Assembly (NCBI GenBank): GCA_949775045.1 | Contig: OX459103.1 | Coordinates: 10,536,842-10,600,841, forward strand | Length of the DNA: 64,000 nt | Direction of reading: 5' to 3' | DNA from: Metridium senile | Lineage: Eukaryota > Cnidaria > Anthozoa > Actiniaria > Metridiidae | Shown: in pieces, positions 1-11,800 of the stretch | How positions within the stretch are numbered: the first letter of the stretch is position 1 | Layout of the letters: each line of letters starts with the position of its first letter | Translations under genes and position numbers: made by a program | The notes under the pieces: generated by a model | What the model was told of the DNA's origin: nothing | Databases searched by the model: none | What the model saw: the letters and a program-made list of their open reading frames with translations, nothing else

Positions 1-790
1 ATCACGACGAAGAAAATAAACTCCCTCATTTGATCAAACCGTCTTTCACATAAATGTGCTCCTATTGACTGATCTCAAATGTGCTGCGAAATGGCTTCCT
101 TGGAGTTTATTTTTAGCAGCGTGCGTCTGGTGTTTTTTAAATTGAAGTCCGCGGATATTGATTTCTCTCGTGAAATTCAACGTGGAATTCCCTCGTCCTC
201 CAATGAATTTACCTATAGAATATAAATGTTCGTCAAATGATTTATTTATTAATTAACACTTCTTCATTTAAACATCAATGTCTTTTCTCTTTACTTACTT
301 TATAATATACTGTATAAAATTACTCGATTCTGATTGGACGAGAAGAGTACAATTAAAGGGTAAATTGTACTCTGCTGAGTACCTTTTATTTTTTTAGTAT
401 ATTATAAATAACAATCGCACGATCTTCTCATACAATTTGTAATTAATAGATACTCGTGATGTTTTGAATGTTATCAAATTGGACTCGCCTAAAAGGCTCT
501 TCCAATTTTGAAAACTTTAAAAACTTCACTAGTACCTATTCATTACGAATTGTACTCAAGATCGTGCGATTTCCTATATCAATTGCTTGCTTATCTATTT
601 AATCCCTCTTTTTGTGAATTCTCTCATTCATTTACCTGTCCATCCATATACCAACTATAGCCATTAAATCATTCATTCATCTATTCATGCAATATTTCAA
701 TGATCGATTCATTCATGTATTTGTCGAGCCATTTATCCCTTTTTTCATCCATCCATTCATTTTTTCATTCCTTGTCATCCACTTTTGTAG
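1..790. other. Probable intron of lectin-like copy A
   Basis: No exon is visible. The stretch ends in the acceptor ttttgtag directly before the EGF exon at 791. By analogy with copies B and C it is the intron between the two EGF exons, and the earlier exons of copy A lie left of the window. It carries a MITE-like repeat at about 303-575 and TTCATTCAT-rich sequence at about 625-780, which is also found before the same exon in copies B and C. Confidence 0.5.
303..578. repeat. MITE-like repeat, related to 50280-50560
   Basis: The segment contains tatactgtataaaattac, a 'gattggacgagaagagtac' type motif, and paired 'cgcacgatctt' / 'aagatcgtgcg' arms. The segment at 50280-50560 carries the same motifs in the other orientation (gatcgtgcaat, cctctcgtccaattagaat, acagtatattataaac). 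Two copies in opposite orientation fit a dispersed non-autonomous element. The exact ends were not determined. Confidence 0.5.
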
Positions 791-1087
791 GTCAATGTAG
801 CAAAAAGTGTCAAAATGGCGGGACATGCACTGGACCAAATACCTGTCAATGCACAGCTGAATACAAAGGGCCTTACTGTGAACGCGAAAGACTGGGCACC
901 AAACTCAACCCAGCCCCTAACGCGCAAGCCATTCTCGATGCCGGCGATAATGTGGGCAGCGGTTTGTATTGGATCCAGCCCCCGGGAGAAAACAGAGCCG
1001 CACAGACTTATTGTGATATGAACTACTCTGATGGGGGATGGATGCTGGCCAGTTATGGTTATGTTGCATCACTTACTTCCGGCGCAT
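791..1087 (+). CDS. Copy A exon: EGF + N-part of fibrinogen-like domain
   Basis: Acceptor tag at 788-790 and donor gt at 1088. The exon starts in phase 1 (two bases complete a codon) and leaves one base at its end. Six EGF cysteines are followed by the linker [17 protein letters not shown] and the YCDM..DGGW motif typical of fibrinogen-related domains. Confidence 0.75.
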
Positions 1088-1993
1088 GTAATTATGTCAA
1101 TTATCTTTTTACTACCAAAGTAAGCCTACCTTGTGGTTGAGGCTGAAATGTAGGGACTGTTTTGCAGTTTATTAACTATATATTTTTTAAATTGAAACTA
1201 GCGAGTAAACTAGCATGTGCAGCGTCGGTGTTTGATAGGTAATAGAATGAAATCTGTAACACTAGTACTTTACTGACGTTTATAGCTTCGTCATTTAACA
1301 TTTAACAAGTTAATATTTATAACGTTGCTACAAATTTCATAATATTACCTATATATTGTTTTTATTTGATAACTTTCAGCTGGTAACAGGGCGATTCCTA
1401 ACATGAATAACCCAATGGGCTACGCCTGGCGACCCGACCGACGAACAAGTCGTAACGGAGTCATCAATCTTCCACATGGAGCAGTGATGATGGCTAGAAA
1501 TGCTACCTACATGATGATGGCCGCTGGCAACAACCCTAACACCGGCATCGACCAATACACCCATGTCTATCGCATCGACTTACGTCAAAACATCCACAAA
1601 ATCACATTTGCCAATCACAACAAAGTCCACGGTGCGACAGGATCAGGTGGGATTCCTAAGATGCATGTAGTTGATTTCCTAGTGGTCGGTTTGAAAGGTG
1701 ACTTAGGCGAGTTTGAGAGGTTCGCATTGGCTGAATCATTGGGTATCACTTGGCCTGACACTTACCCTACCGGATATGGTTTTGACGATCAGGGGCTTCC
1801 CACGTCAAACTTTAACAAAGGGCCTTTTTTTCCTAGCGTCCATTCAGGAGCCGGTTGGTCGTCATGTCATGGTGCTCCGTGTAGGGACTATGAACCAGAT
1901 GTATTCAAAGGTGGTGAGAGGTACGTTCACCTAGGATGGTACTCTGCAACGAGTGTAAACCATGTTGGGCAAACGTCCATTTGGTTTAAGTAA
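791..1993 (+). CDS. Lectin-like copy A, last two exons (EGF + fibrinogen-like), 5' partial
   Basis: Join 791-1087 and 1380-1993. This is the 3' end of a secreted EGF/fibrinogen-like protein of the same family as copies B and C. Exon one encodes a six-cysteine EGF domain and the start of a fibrinogen-like domain ([25 protein letters not shown]). Exon two encodes the C-terminal domain, ending GQTSIWFK and a TAA stop. The donor GCAT|GTAATT at 1088 and the acceptor ctttcag at 1379 give matching phase 1 and an open frame through the junction. Using the later gtaagc at 1120 would break the frame. This is the only copy whose visible part is undamaged. A role in sugar binding or innate recognition is inference from the fibrinogen-like fold. 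The family name is not certain, because the C-terminal half is diverged from classical fibrinogen domains. Confidence 0.78.
1088..1379 (+). other. Intron of copy A with MITE remnant
   Basis: 292-bp intron. Its second half contains the 'gaaatctgtaacac ... actgacgtttatagctt ... acaaatttcataatattacc' repeat, also present in the same intron of copies B and C, at 6870-6960 and at 40430-40560. Confidence 0.6.
1380..1993 (+). CDS. Copy A terminal exon: C-terminal fibrinogen-like region
   Basis: Opens [16 protein letters not shown] and runs about 203 codons to TAA. The matching exons of copies B and C are nearly identical except for small indels, so the frame is under constraint or recently duplicated. 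The ATG at 1403 is internal and is not a start. Confidence 0.78.
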
Positions 1994-2509
1994 ACCAGGA
2001 AACAAGTATCAGAATGGAATCAAAAGAACGAAAACAGCAATAACAATAGCAGTAACAATTACAGCAGCAACTACCATCACATGCAACATCAACAATAACT
2101 AATATCAATACCATCTAAACTAACAATAACGGTAACAATAACAAGAATACAAGCTGCAATATAGGACATCAAAACGTAGAGTAAAATACTCCTTAGAATA
2201 GTATAGATTAAAACATATTCCACATATATGTATAATTGATATATTTCATAAATCTAATAAAATTAGAAGTGCTGTCAAAACACGATTCAGTTGTATTTAC
2301 CAACAAAACAAACTGAACATTTTCCTCGTCAATCGTCGACTTTGTTCCCTGGTTCAAGAGGTTTTCCTTTTCTTTGGTTTCGTCTGTGATGCTGAGCAGC
2401 GAAGCGAAAGAACAAAAACCTCTGGGGTCTGCGTATCGACTTCAACGACGTCATTATGAATAAATAAATAGGCCTCCCTCTACAGCTAACACTGATAAGT
2501 ACTAGTTAC
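1994..2509 (+). other. 3' flank / probable 3' UTR of copy A
   Basis: CAA/ACA-rich sequence with a candidate AATAAA at 2256-2261, followed by T/G-rich sequence. The block is conserved after copy B (15624-16100) and, displaced, at about 31085-31995 after copy C. It is therefore part of the duplicated unit. Confidence 0.5.
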
Positions 2510-3449
2510 ATTCTCATTTACTGCGTTCAAACGAGTGTAAAACATTTTCCGTTTAAATTCCGTGAATAACTACAGAACAACAGGGTACATGGTAGGTTCG
2601 CTACGGAGCCAGGCACTTAGACACTTTATTAAATAACCTTACATAATCTCTAGATGAATATAACTAGAATAACAATTATTAAAGTAAACTTATAAACGAA
2701 GACTTCGTGTGACTTTAAGTCTCTTTTCGTCAGTTTCGAGCACATACATACACAAATAAATACTTAGAACACTAGTAGAAAACGGTATCACCGTTGGAAT
2801 GTTTTTATGTTGACACCATCCGTAAAACTTCTGGATTTCTTTGAGATAGCATTTGGCTGTAGACGTAGTACGTGGCCTCGTCAAGACTTGTAGAAACTCG
2901 GGAACACTCGGGCGGAGGTGCTCAGCAATGTTACTCCAAAAGGGGCTGCTGTAAATCGACTGTAAAGAAAACGAACCAAACAAAAATGTGGAGGCTGGCA
3001 GCAGATTGAGAAATGCAATAAGACGTAATAACACTCAAAGTTTAAACCCAGTCAGCATTGATATTTAACGGCCAGTGCCGATTTCACAGGTCCGCACCAA
3101 TTAAGTGGAGCCAGTACTCTACTTTAAACAATAAACCCATACAGATAGGACATTGCCAGTGCAACAAAATATCCTTAGGCAAATCATAACCCTGTTATTC
3201 AACTGTTGGGTGGGCGGGTGGGACAGTATAACTTACCAATGCTAATAATAAGTGTCTGTTCCGTGAGCGTGAGTGTAGAACTGATTGTATTGTATTTCAT
3301 TTCAAGTACCTTATGCTAATTTACACGAGAAATGTGCAAATGTACTGATTACATAACCAGTTATATAACTCTTTATAGAACCTAAACAAACTGAATCACA
3401 TTCCCCCACCAATTATCAAACTCTGCATACCAACGGAAAATACATTTAC
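2510..3449. mobile_element. 940-bp insertion carrying a tyrosine-recombinase-like fragment
   Basis: The B-C intergenic region reads 'cactagttactaaaatgcagg' uninterrupted around 16111-16131, while here 'actagttac' (to 2509) and 'ttactaaaatgcagg' (from 3446) are 936 bp apart. The flanking TTAC at 2506-2509 and 3446-3449 is a candidate 4-bp target duplication. The copy C flank (about 31990-32010) is also empty. The element is therefore an insertion younger than the array. Confidence 0.6.
2690..3034 (-). pseudogene. Tyrosine-recombinase N-terminal (core-binding) fragment
   Basis: 114 codons on the minus strand. The segment TRPRTTSTAKCYLKEIQ.FYGWC resembles the SAM-like core-binding domain of tyrosine recombinases (R/S-x-S/T-T-x-x-x-Y pattern followed by F..W). 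No catalytic domain follows, so it is a broken or partial copy inside the 940-bp insertion. The assignment is by motif resemblance only; a profile search would decide. Confidence 0.4.
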
Positions 3450-4266
3450 TAAAATGCAGGCTTGGAGGTGGACTTAAATTCCCTCTGCAAATCCTAGGCC
3501 TTAGTGTAGAAACCTAGGACGTGTATGGAAGACTGTCTATAGGAGGAGTGCTTGATTCCAGATGATTTCTCGCGTGCACTCCCGGTTAGCTATTTACCGT
3601 GTTAACCCTCTTAAAACAAGTCCTTAAAATGTAACTTTACATTGAAATATTCAATGTTACTTGGACCACAATAGCTCTCTCTGTCAGCAATAAAACGAAT
3701 ATAAAATATAACGCAAATGCAATAAAAGTAACCGAAATTGTTGCTGTCTCAATTAGTGCTGAGCCGCCATTTTGAATACCGTGAGACTGGGTATTAGGGT
3801 CTGTTCGTTTAAATAATCCTTTGCACGTTTCGTGTTTGTATGTTTTCCCAATCAAAGCGTTGATTCTAAACGAGGAGCACAACAGGATAATTAGCCACTT
3901 AGTTATTAATTTCCAGTTAGCTATATATAAACCAATGGTAACTTAGTTCGATAACTGTAGTTCCGCTAAGTTCCAACACTTGTATTATATCATTCCCTTC
4001 CTTTTTGTAAAAAAAAAATATTTAAATGAAGTCTAAATATAGGCATTATTATTATTAACCGATCAACCAAACATGAAGTTCTTAATCATTTGCAGATGTA
4101 AAACAGAGACGGCAATACCTTCTCCTCCGTCGATTATTTTAACATCCTGATATTGGTTCGATCCTGGTCCAGGTCCCGCCTGATAGTCCCGCCTGATAGA
4201 GCCGGTGTGTTCATTACATAACAATAACCCTCTCCCGGTTGGCTTAATTTGTTAAGCACCGGACTA

Positions 4267-4362
4267 TCGAACGGGAGTCAGACCAGGGTCGGACCAGGGT
4301 CGGACCAGGGTGGGAGCAGTGTCGGAGCAGGGTTGGAGCAGGGTCGGAGCAGGGCCGGACCG
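4267..4362. repeat. 11-12 bp GC-rich tandem repeat (gggtcggagca)n
   Basis: About eight imperfect copies of gggtcgga(g/c)ca. A shorter version with two copies occurs at the homologous position 16628-16650, so the array differs in length between paralogous spacers. Confidence 0.65.
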
Positions 4363-5149
4363 TAATGTGGGCACAAACTGAAACCCATGCAAAAACAAGA
4401 GATCGAATAAAATAATCAACTTTAATTTCCTTGCTAAAAATTCTCGCTCGGTAAGCAAAGTAATAGAACGTACTAGAAAAGCACCATCCATATCACTGTA
4501 TGATAACATGTCGACTGTATCCTTCCCTATCCATCACGGTGTCGTCACGGTGCCGTCACGGCTAGTACAAACATAAATATCGTATCAGAAATACCGTATG
4601 CAATCAAAACAATGACATTATCATATATGGTATTGTAGTAACAAAATACTTTGATTAGCGCGCGAGATATATTTTTTTCTTTTTTTAACAGGTTGAGATT
4701 GCAACAGAACAATAGGCATACCTTTGATACAATGATGACGTCGGAGTTGCAGCTGTCATTAACTGTATCTCTTTGGTCAGCAGTCGACTTTGTAAAGCCG
4801 GTGACAGTGTATATAAAAATAATGAAAGTGTATACCACAAAAAATACCTCTCATCACAACCGATTTTACATAGTTCAGAATATCAGGCTTACGATTAACA
4901 AAAACTTAGATGGGTTAGAGCATGTCAGATCTCTATTCGACACTGTCAAATAATAATTTTCGGCTAGAATGACCACTAAATATTACAGTAGCATTTTCTT
5001 ATTTTACTCTTTTGTAGAGCTTTAGGTATCTTGACCTAACTTAAATAACAGCCCCTAAATGACTGAAAAATTTTGCGGTTTTTATATCAAATATTTGCAT
5101 TCCTCTCTTCTTTCAATGTTAGAACAATAACACAGGTCTTAAAGCAATT

Positions 5150-5815
5150 GATGATATTTCTTATCTTTATCATTATTAGTTTTGTAAATTATTTTTCCAC
5201 CAATCAGAATTGTCGGTCTTGACATGTTAAAATACCAAATGACCAAATATACCAACAGAAAAACATCAAAACTAGGCAACAAAGGCCTGAAAATTACATA
5301 CAAATCTCTACATTTTTCAATAGCATAATTATAAGATCATTGGCATTTTAGCCAGAGCACCTAAACTTTCAAAACATGCACGTCTATCTAAAGTGTTTTT
5401 TTTTTCATATTACAGTGCTCAGATTTTAAAATATATATGTTCACTTGTAAAACTCATTATCCACTATTTACGAGAGCTAGTTCCGGCTATTATTCGTATT
5501 GCATCACGGCGCTTACTTAGGAGAACTTAGAATTTTTCTGTAAACCGAATTTTTCAAATATGAAATAACAAATTAAAGCATTATAATTTTGTTCTCGTAT
5601 TTTTATCGTTGGCTTTACTCTATGTAAGTTAGGTTGGTAGAAATCTCGACGGTCATGCATGTAAACCGTCACCATTCGTCTCTTGTTTGAGTTTTAATTA
5701 AAATAACGGTCTGAAATTCTCCCAAACTATCCTCATGCTAATGAGCTGAATCATTGGTATGAAAAGAAATGGGAAGTTTTCAAGCAGCCAGATTTGAATG
5801 AGGAGCAAACGAATC
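5150..5815 (+). promoter_or_regulatory. Conserved 5' flank of copy B
   Basis: About 650 bp directly upstream of the signal-peptide exon. It is strongly similar to the 5' flank of copy C, interrupted there by a LINE. Shared landmarks are 'cagaattgtcggtcttgacatg', 'gcttacttaggagaactta' and 'atcgttggctttta'. A promoter role is inferred from position and conservation. No unambiguous TATA box was picked. Confidence 0.35.
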
Positions 5816-5878
5816 ATGAAGATAATCTTGTTGGTTGTTCTCTTTGCGCCATTCTTGGTAATTAAAGCACATTATGAG
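5816..5878 (+). CDS. Copy B exon 1: signal peptide
   Basis: ATG at 5816 begins [15 protein letters not shown], a lysine followed by a hydrophobic core, then KAHYE. Donor gag|gtaatc at 5879, phase 0. Copy C has the same exon with one codon less. The short exon explains why it is easy to miss. Confidence 0.72.
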
Positions 5879-8800
5879 GTAATCAGGGTCTATACTTATA
5901 ACGCGAGGGCATAAGGGTGGGATGGGGAAGTTCTCGATAAACGGTTATAGTCGTTTTTGTATATCCCTTCATGGTCTAATTTTTAAGACATAGAAAAATG
6001 TCATTATTTAAAAAAAAAACTATATGTTTAACAAGTGGTGAAAATGTGCCTTTAACTCGGGTGGACTGCGTCGGTATTTCCTAAGAAAACAATGGGTATA
6101 AAAATGCACGATAATTACTAGCGGTTTAACAATGGTGGACTGCGTCAATGTCTGTAAACAATTGCATGCAGGGTTTAACAATATAAATTATTTAGCGGTT
6201 AAACTAGTCTTGACTGAGTTGATCCGACTTCGACGCAAAGTGAAAACCAGGCTTTTAAGAAAACAATTGGAGTGAAACTAAAAGACAACTGCATTAACTG
6301 ATGCTTTTAAGAAAACAATGTGATAAAAAATGTTAATAAACTAGTGTGGACTGCGTTGATTTAACTAATTAAGGAACACAATGGGAATATTGGTGCAGTT
6401 GTTTTATTGCTCTTCTGTTTGGTCAGGTACCAGTAAGTCAAATGTTGCAAAACTCCAGCTAGTGCAAAACTTTGCTGCTCGTTTGTTGTCAGGAAAAAGG
6501 AAATTCGACCATATAACGCCTACGCTAAAGAACCTCAAGCCTCTGCCTGTACAGGAATGTCTTCGCATACGTGATGCTGTACTAATGCCTTAATGCCTTA
6601 ACAACTTATCACCAGAATACCTAACAAAAAGAATAGTCAGACGATCGGACATACATAAATATAATACAAGAAATAATAATGACTTAAACCTGCCTAAATG
6701 CAGGACTGCCAAGGCGCAGAACTCATTTTTTTTATAGAGGAACTACAATATAAAACTCCCTGCCTCAGGAGATTAGAAATGCCAAATCAGTAACAATTTA
6801 AACTGTTAATTTGAACGTTAAAGACCATTTCTTGAATACATGGCTATGTTATTCCCTCTTTTACTCCGACGAAGGGCTAAAGTTCGAAACGTCAGTAAAG
6901 TTAAGTCAACATTTTTTACGGTGTTACAAATTTCATTATATTACCTATCATATGTTATTCTTAGTTTTTTTGATATATATACTAGCTTTTTTTCATATTA
7001 CATACATGGGCGTGCGGAGATATGGATTTTATCTTTGAGTGTTCATGATCAATTGATATCTCACGAGTGAGCGCAGCGACTTATGACAAATGAAATAGCA
7101 AAAGTTTTATCAAGACATGCATCAAAAAATATTTAAAATGTTAACAAATAGATGGTAACGTGTTATTTCACATGTGAAATAACATGTTATTTTCACAATG
7201 TGAAGATATCACTTTTTCGCACGGGAGTTATATTTAACAATTAGATCCGCAGCCCGAATGGTCTACGAGTCAATAGCCCACGAGGCCGAGTCTTCGAGGC
7301 CAAGTGGGCTATTGACTCGTGGACCATGAGGGCGAGAGGTCTAATTGTTTTAGTATAAAGTAGTTTTAGTATATGACGCGTGACGGCAAGTGAAAATGTA
7401 TTCAAAACACATCGAAATTCTCCACAGTTTTAGTCATTTTCTTCCTCAAGACTTTTGTTTTAACGGCTGAAAATAGCATATTTTTACTGCTAAAACTACT
7501 ATACATATTTGAACAACGGAGGAATAAAGAAAAGTCCAAGAAAAGCCCAGGTGATTGCTAGTTTGTTTATTTTTTATTCATTAAGCTTCCAACAACTGTT
7601 AGGGAGAGCTAGACAGGTGATTCTTATAAGATAGTCTCCCAATAAGATTACAAAATGAAAAGAAAATTACAACAACAAATCTGTCTTTCTCAATCAAACT
7701 GAAGAATCGTGTGATGGCGTCAATAGCGCGCGCTCTTCAATTTAAAATGCATTCACAAAACATCAAAATTATGTGCTTTTTTGTAATTTTCTTGCTCGTA
7801 TTTGCAATTTACGATTTAAGGAAAAGCATAACATTTAGTACTAAGCTATTACAAGAAATAGAAGAAACAAGAAACGTTTTCAAAGTTTACAAAACCGGCC
7901 CTTTTCGCTACTAGTGGTCTATCACTCAATAGACCATTAGTAGAGTAGCCAATCAGTATGCAGGGTACGTGATAGACCACTAGTAGGTTTATACTAAATC
8001 TTATTAGACAGTTTGATGTGTAATATGGCTGGATATTTTACGAGTGACACGCTGTATTTTGACGAACCTCCGGGCGAGTCAAAATGCAAGTTAACGAGTA
8101 AAATATCCAGCCATATTACACATCAAACTGTCTAATAAGTTATTTATTATCCAATCAAAAGGTTTTTATTCTTTTATAAAGCAAAATATTATTTTACTTG
8201 AGGGCTAGATAGACGAGTAAAAATATCGCTGGATATTTTTACTCGATCCAGTCCTACTCCTGCGATATTTTTACTCGTCTATGACTAGTTGGATAATAAC
8301 ACCTGATATTTTACTGAAGTTTATATAATAAATATATATGTTGAACTGTATTTTATATTACTATAATTTTAAATATTCCTAGTTTCTATATATCAATTTT
8401 TTACTATATATTTTATTTTCATCATTATATCTATCATTATCATTATATTAAATATTATATTTGTAAATTGATCGGAACATCCCTTCTGGGGAGCGTCAAT
8501 AAAGTTTATTGTTATATTAGTAAATTATTTTCACTGCTTTCTCGCTCTCTTATTGGACGATTCGGTGTCACGTGTCCGGAGCTAAAATCAACTGTTGACT
8601 GATTGGTCAACAGTTTGGCGATTGTTGACCGCTTGGCGGGAAAAGGGCGGCTCGCGTTGAGTGAAAGTTGTGTAAAGGCGGGATTTTTTTTGCTGCTTTC
8701 CACTGTTTACAAAATGGAGCCGGCAGCAAAAAAGAGATTTTCAAATCTTACAAGTCAAGAAATAGACCAAATGGTTGTCAACAAAGACTCAGAAAACACT

Positions 8801-11800
8801 AAAAAAGCTACAAAGACGGCTGTGGCTACTCTGATAGAATTCTGCAGAGAAACCAAAAGAGAAACGGCGAATTTTGATGAAATGTCAGGAGAGGAATTGA
8901 ACCAACTTCTAATAGCATTCTACGCAAATGCTAGAAAAAAGAATGGTGACAGATACAAACAAAATGCCATGACAAGTGTAATATTGAAGCACGACACATC
9001 ATGAGGGTTTCTGGTCATAAGTCGGAAAGCAGTATTCGTTCATATTCAAGAAGCCTTACCGAAGACAAACAAAGAGAAATCTCTAATACCTTGAGTTCTG
9101 CTGCTTCTACAAGCAACCAAATTGAAGAATATTCAAGCCGTAACACTCCAAGCTCACCCGTAAACATGATGCAGAGTTTCGCGTCACAACAAAGTCAAGA
9201 AACTGTTCACTTTCACGCAGGATCTTTCTCCGGTGCAAATGTCATGTTAAATTTCTATTCAGGAACTCATTGACTGTTTCATTCATAAAGTTTTGCTAGT
9301 TTTTCGACATTTGTATATTTATATTATTTTCATTTTCAAGCACAATGTAATTTAAACGCTTAACATCTTGCTATTTTGTCGACGGTCAATATTATATTTA
9401 CAATAAAGTATTATTGGAAATCATCTTGCAATGTGTTTTGATGCTTGTTTTTTTTATTCACATAATTTACCAATATAACAAAATACTTAATGACTGTTTC
9501 CCTCGGGAACAGTCATTAAGTGTATATTGTATTGTAACATGATTTGGATAGCTATCACTATAAATATAGGCCGTCTGAAAAACATGCAAATTCGAAAAAT
9601 GTGTCTATACGACAAAAAACAGAACTCAATTTTAAAATGTATTTTCTTAAGGTGACTCATCGGTTATTAGCTATGATAATTTTCTACTCGTAACATTTTC
9701 TGCTTTTAAGCTATTGCCATAAAAATTACACATCTTCTACAATAACTATTCAAGAATAATGTGAAATAATTTGATTGCACTAGAAGTAAATAATTTTTGC
9801 AATATTTTAGTTAACGCAAGTTCGCTAGTTTGACTAAGATTCGATTATTCTGAAAATATGTCCGGTGTTTTATTATGATTTTTTTTTAATCGTTTTAGAC
9901 GAATAAAATAAACAACCAGACAAAGTTTCAGCAAAATTCACGAAACCAAAGCACAGCTTTATGAATTGAATTTAAGTAGCCTTCATATATATGCTTTGAA
10001 AACGAGTCCATTTGTACTTTTGTACTTATTTTTTTGTTAGTATCAGTAAACGAATGTTCGATTTACTGTGGGAAAATGTTTAATTTTTCTGCCTGGTTCT
10101 TGACCATGTAGTAGACGATAGTTAATAGAGGAGCCCTCTATATATAACTATCAGTACTAGACACACTGGCGGCAGTGATGAAATTTGACACGCAACATAA
10201 ATCATGGAGGATTCGAACATTCAAGATGAGTGTCCGTTGTCCTTCTCCATGGTACCCCTGGAACGCAATTTTCGTGCCAGCAAACCATTTACTTCAACTG
10301 GATGATTTTGAAAAAAATATCCTGCAGCCCTGTGAGCAAGGAAAAGAAATCATAAAGTACAATCTCTGGGGGAAAAAATATAATGAAAACAGAATGTGAC
10401 AGAATGTGTTTGACTGAAAGAGAATGTCTGGCTTACTCGTCAAAGAGAAAAAAAATCTTGTCAAAAAAACCTCTTCCTAAAAATATGATATTATAAAAAA
10501 ATATGATATTATATTATATCATTACAATTTATTTAGTTACAAAATACTTTCATAGTATTTTTAAATTTTTTGTCATAGTTTTCTTGCCATTAGTTTTGAT
10601 TCATCATAATAATCGTATTTCTTTCTTTGTTGCTAACAGTGTCCTTGGGCATCCCAATTGAAATGTGCTCAACATGCTTCCCAACAAGCTTGCTTAAGTA
10701 AACCACTCCTGAACTCCACGCCAAAATCATCGGTAAAGAAGTGCACCACTGCATGTCAAACTTACACTTACAACACGACCCGCGTGTGTCAGATCAACTG
10801 TCCAAAAGGTAAGGGAACCGCTAGCTTTATGATTATTATTGCTTAAATTTCAACCAACCAACCAACCAACCAACCAACCAACCAACCAACCAACCAACCA
10901 ACCAACCAACCAACCAACCAACCAACCAACCAACCAACCAACCAACCAACCAACCAACCAACCAACCAAACAATGAACACAAACAAATCAACCCCAAGAC
11001 CAACCGTTCAACCAGTTGACAAACCTTGGAAGTGATGATTTTTGTGTATTAATAGATAATTGTCTCGTGTGCATGGACGAGGTACAAAAGGTGGTGGACA
11101 ACTGTAAACAATTCTACAAGAAAGCTAAAGGACAGGCATGGGAATGTAATACACTAGAAAGGAACCTTGTCGACTGTTGCAGTGATCACGAATGTACAGG
11201 TTAGTAACTCTACACAAAACTGAATCAATAGTGTGAGCTGAGTCGATGTTTCTAAGGTAACCATTGGAGTATAAGTATGTACGATAACTAGTGCTTAATT
11301 AAAGTGCCCCGAAACACAGGAAATTATTGTGAAAATTAAATCCATTTTTCATAAAGGTTTGGATAGGACATTTTTTGCCGGCAATTGACGAGCCATTTCT
11401 GAGTTATAAGGCTTTGAAGCTACACATTCATATTTAAATTATGTGAGGTCACCCAGGTGATTGCTACAATCATTGACAAAAGTGTTGGCACGAATGTGAT
11501 AAATTAATTTTAGCACTGCTGAAATTCTACTTCTCCCCCCACCCCCCTTCGCAATGTTGAGGAGGGAGTCATTGTTTGGTGCTTGTGTGGTTGACCTGTC
11601 AATGTGCTATCATTTCACACCAACATTGATGTGGGGGGAAAGGGGGGAAATTTTTTATACTTAAAATAAATGAAGTAGTCACTATGAGATAAAATACTAA
11701 AATCGTGCCAACTACTTTTGACAATGATTGTAGTTTGTTTATTTTTTTATTCATTAAGCTTCCAACAACTGTTAGGGAGAGCTAGACAGGTGATTCTTAT

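Larger units (their letters stand above)
3450..5815. other. Intergenic region between copies A and B
   Basis: No gene is seen. Blocks at 3450-3620, 3620-3890, 4255-4580 and 5150-5815 recur in the B-C intergenic region (about 16121-16900 and 17680-19389), so this is the spacer of the tandem unit. It also holds a short (GTCGGAnCAGG)n array at 4270-4360 and tRNA-like motifs near 4156 and 4235. Confidence 0.6.
8510..9530 (+). mobile_element. Crypton-like tyrosine-recombinase element, internally deleted
   Basis: The body is two overlapping ORFs (8714-9004 and 9001-9273) giving the N-terminal domain and only the last part of a tyrosine recombinase, then an AATAAA at about 9401 and a palindrome at 9486-9520 (cttaatgactgtt...aacagtcattaag). 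The catalytic core between the two parts is missing, so the copy is non-autonomous. The outer ends are estimates. Confidence 0.5.
5879..10639 (+). other. Copy B intron 1, filled with mobile-element remnants
   Basis: Contains degenerate repeats with 'ggactgcgt' (5980-6370), a LINE 3' fragment (6381-6780), nested palindromic elements (6990-8340) and a Crypton-like element (about 8510-9530). The rest (about 9530-10639) is AT-rich with no recognisable gene. Confidence 0.6.

Noticed and set aside
1121..1140. Donor gtaagc at 1120 as the end of the copy A EGF exon
   Set aside because: It leaves phase 0, which does not fit exon 2 (phase 1) and gives a stop. The donor at 1088 fits copies A and C, and in copy C the frame stops before the later site.
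10175..10399. 74-codon ORF in copy B intron 1
   Set aside because: No recognisable motif, no splice context fitting the lectin gene, AT-rich surroundings.
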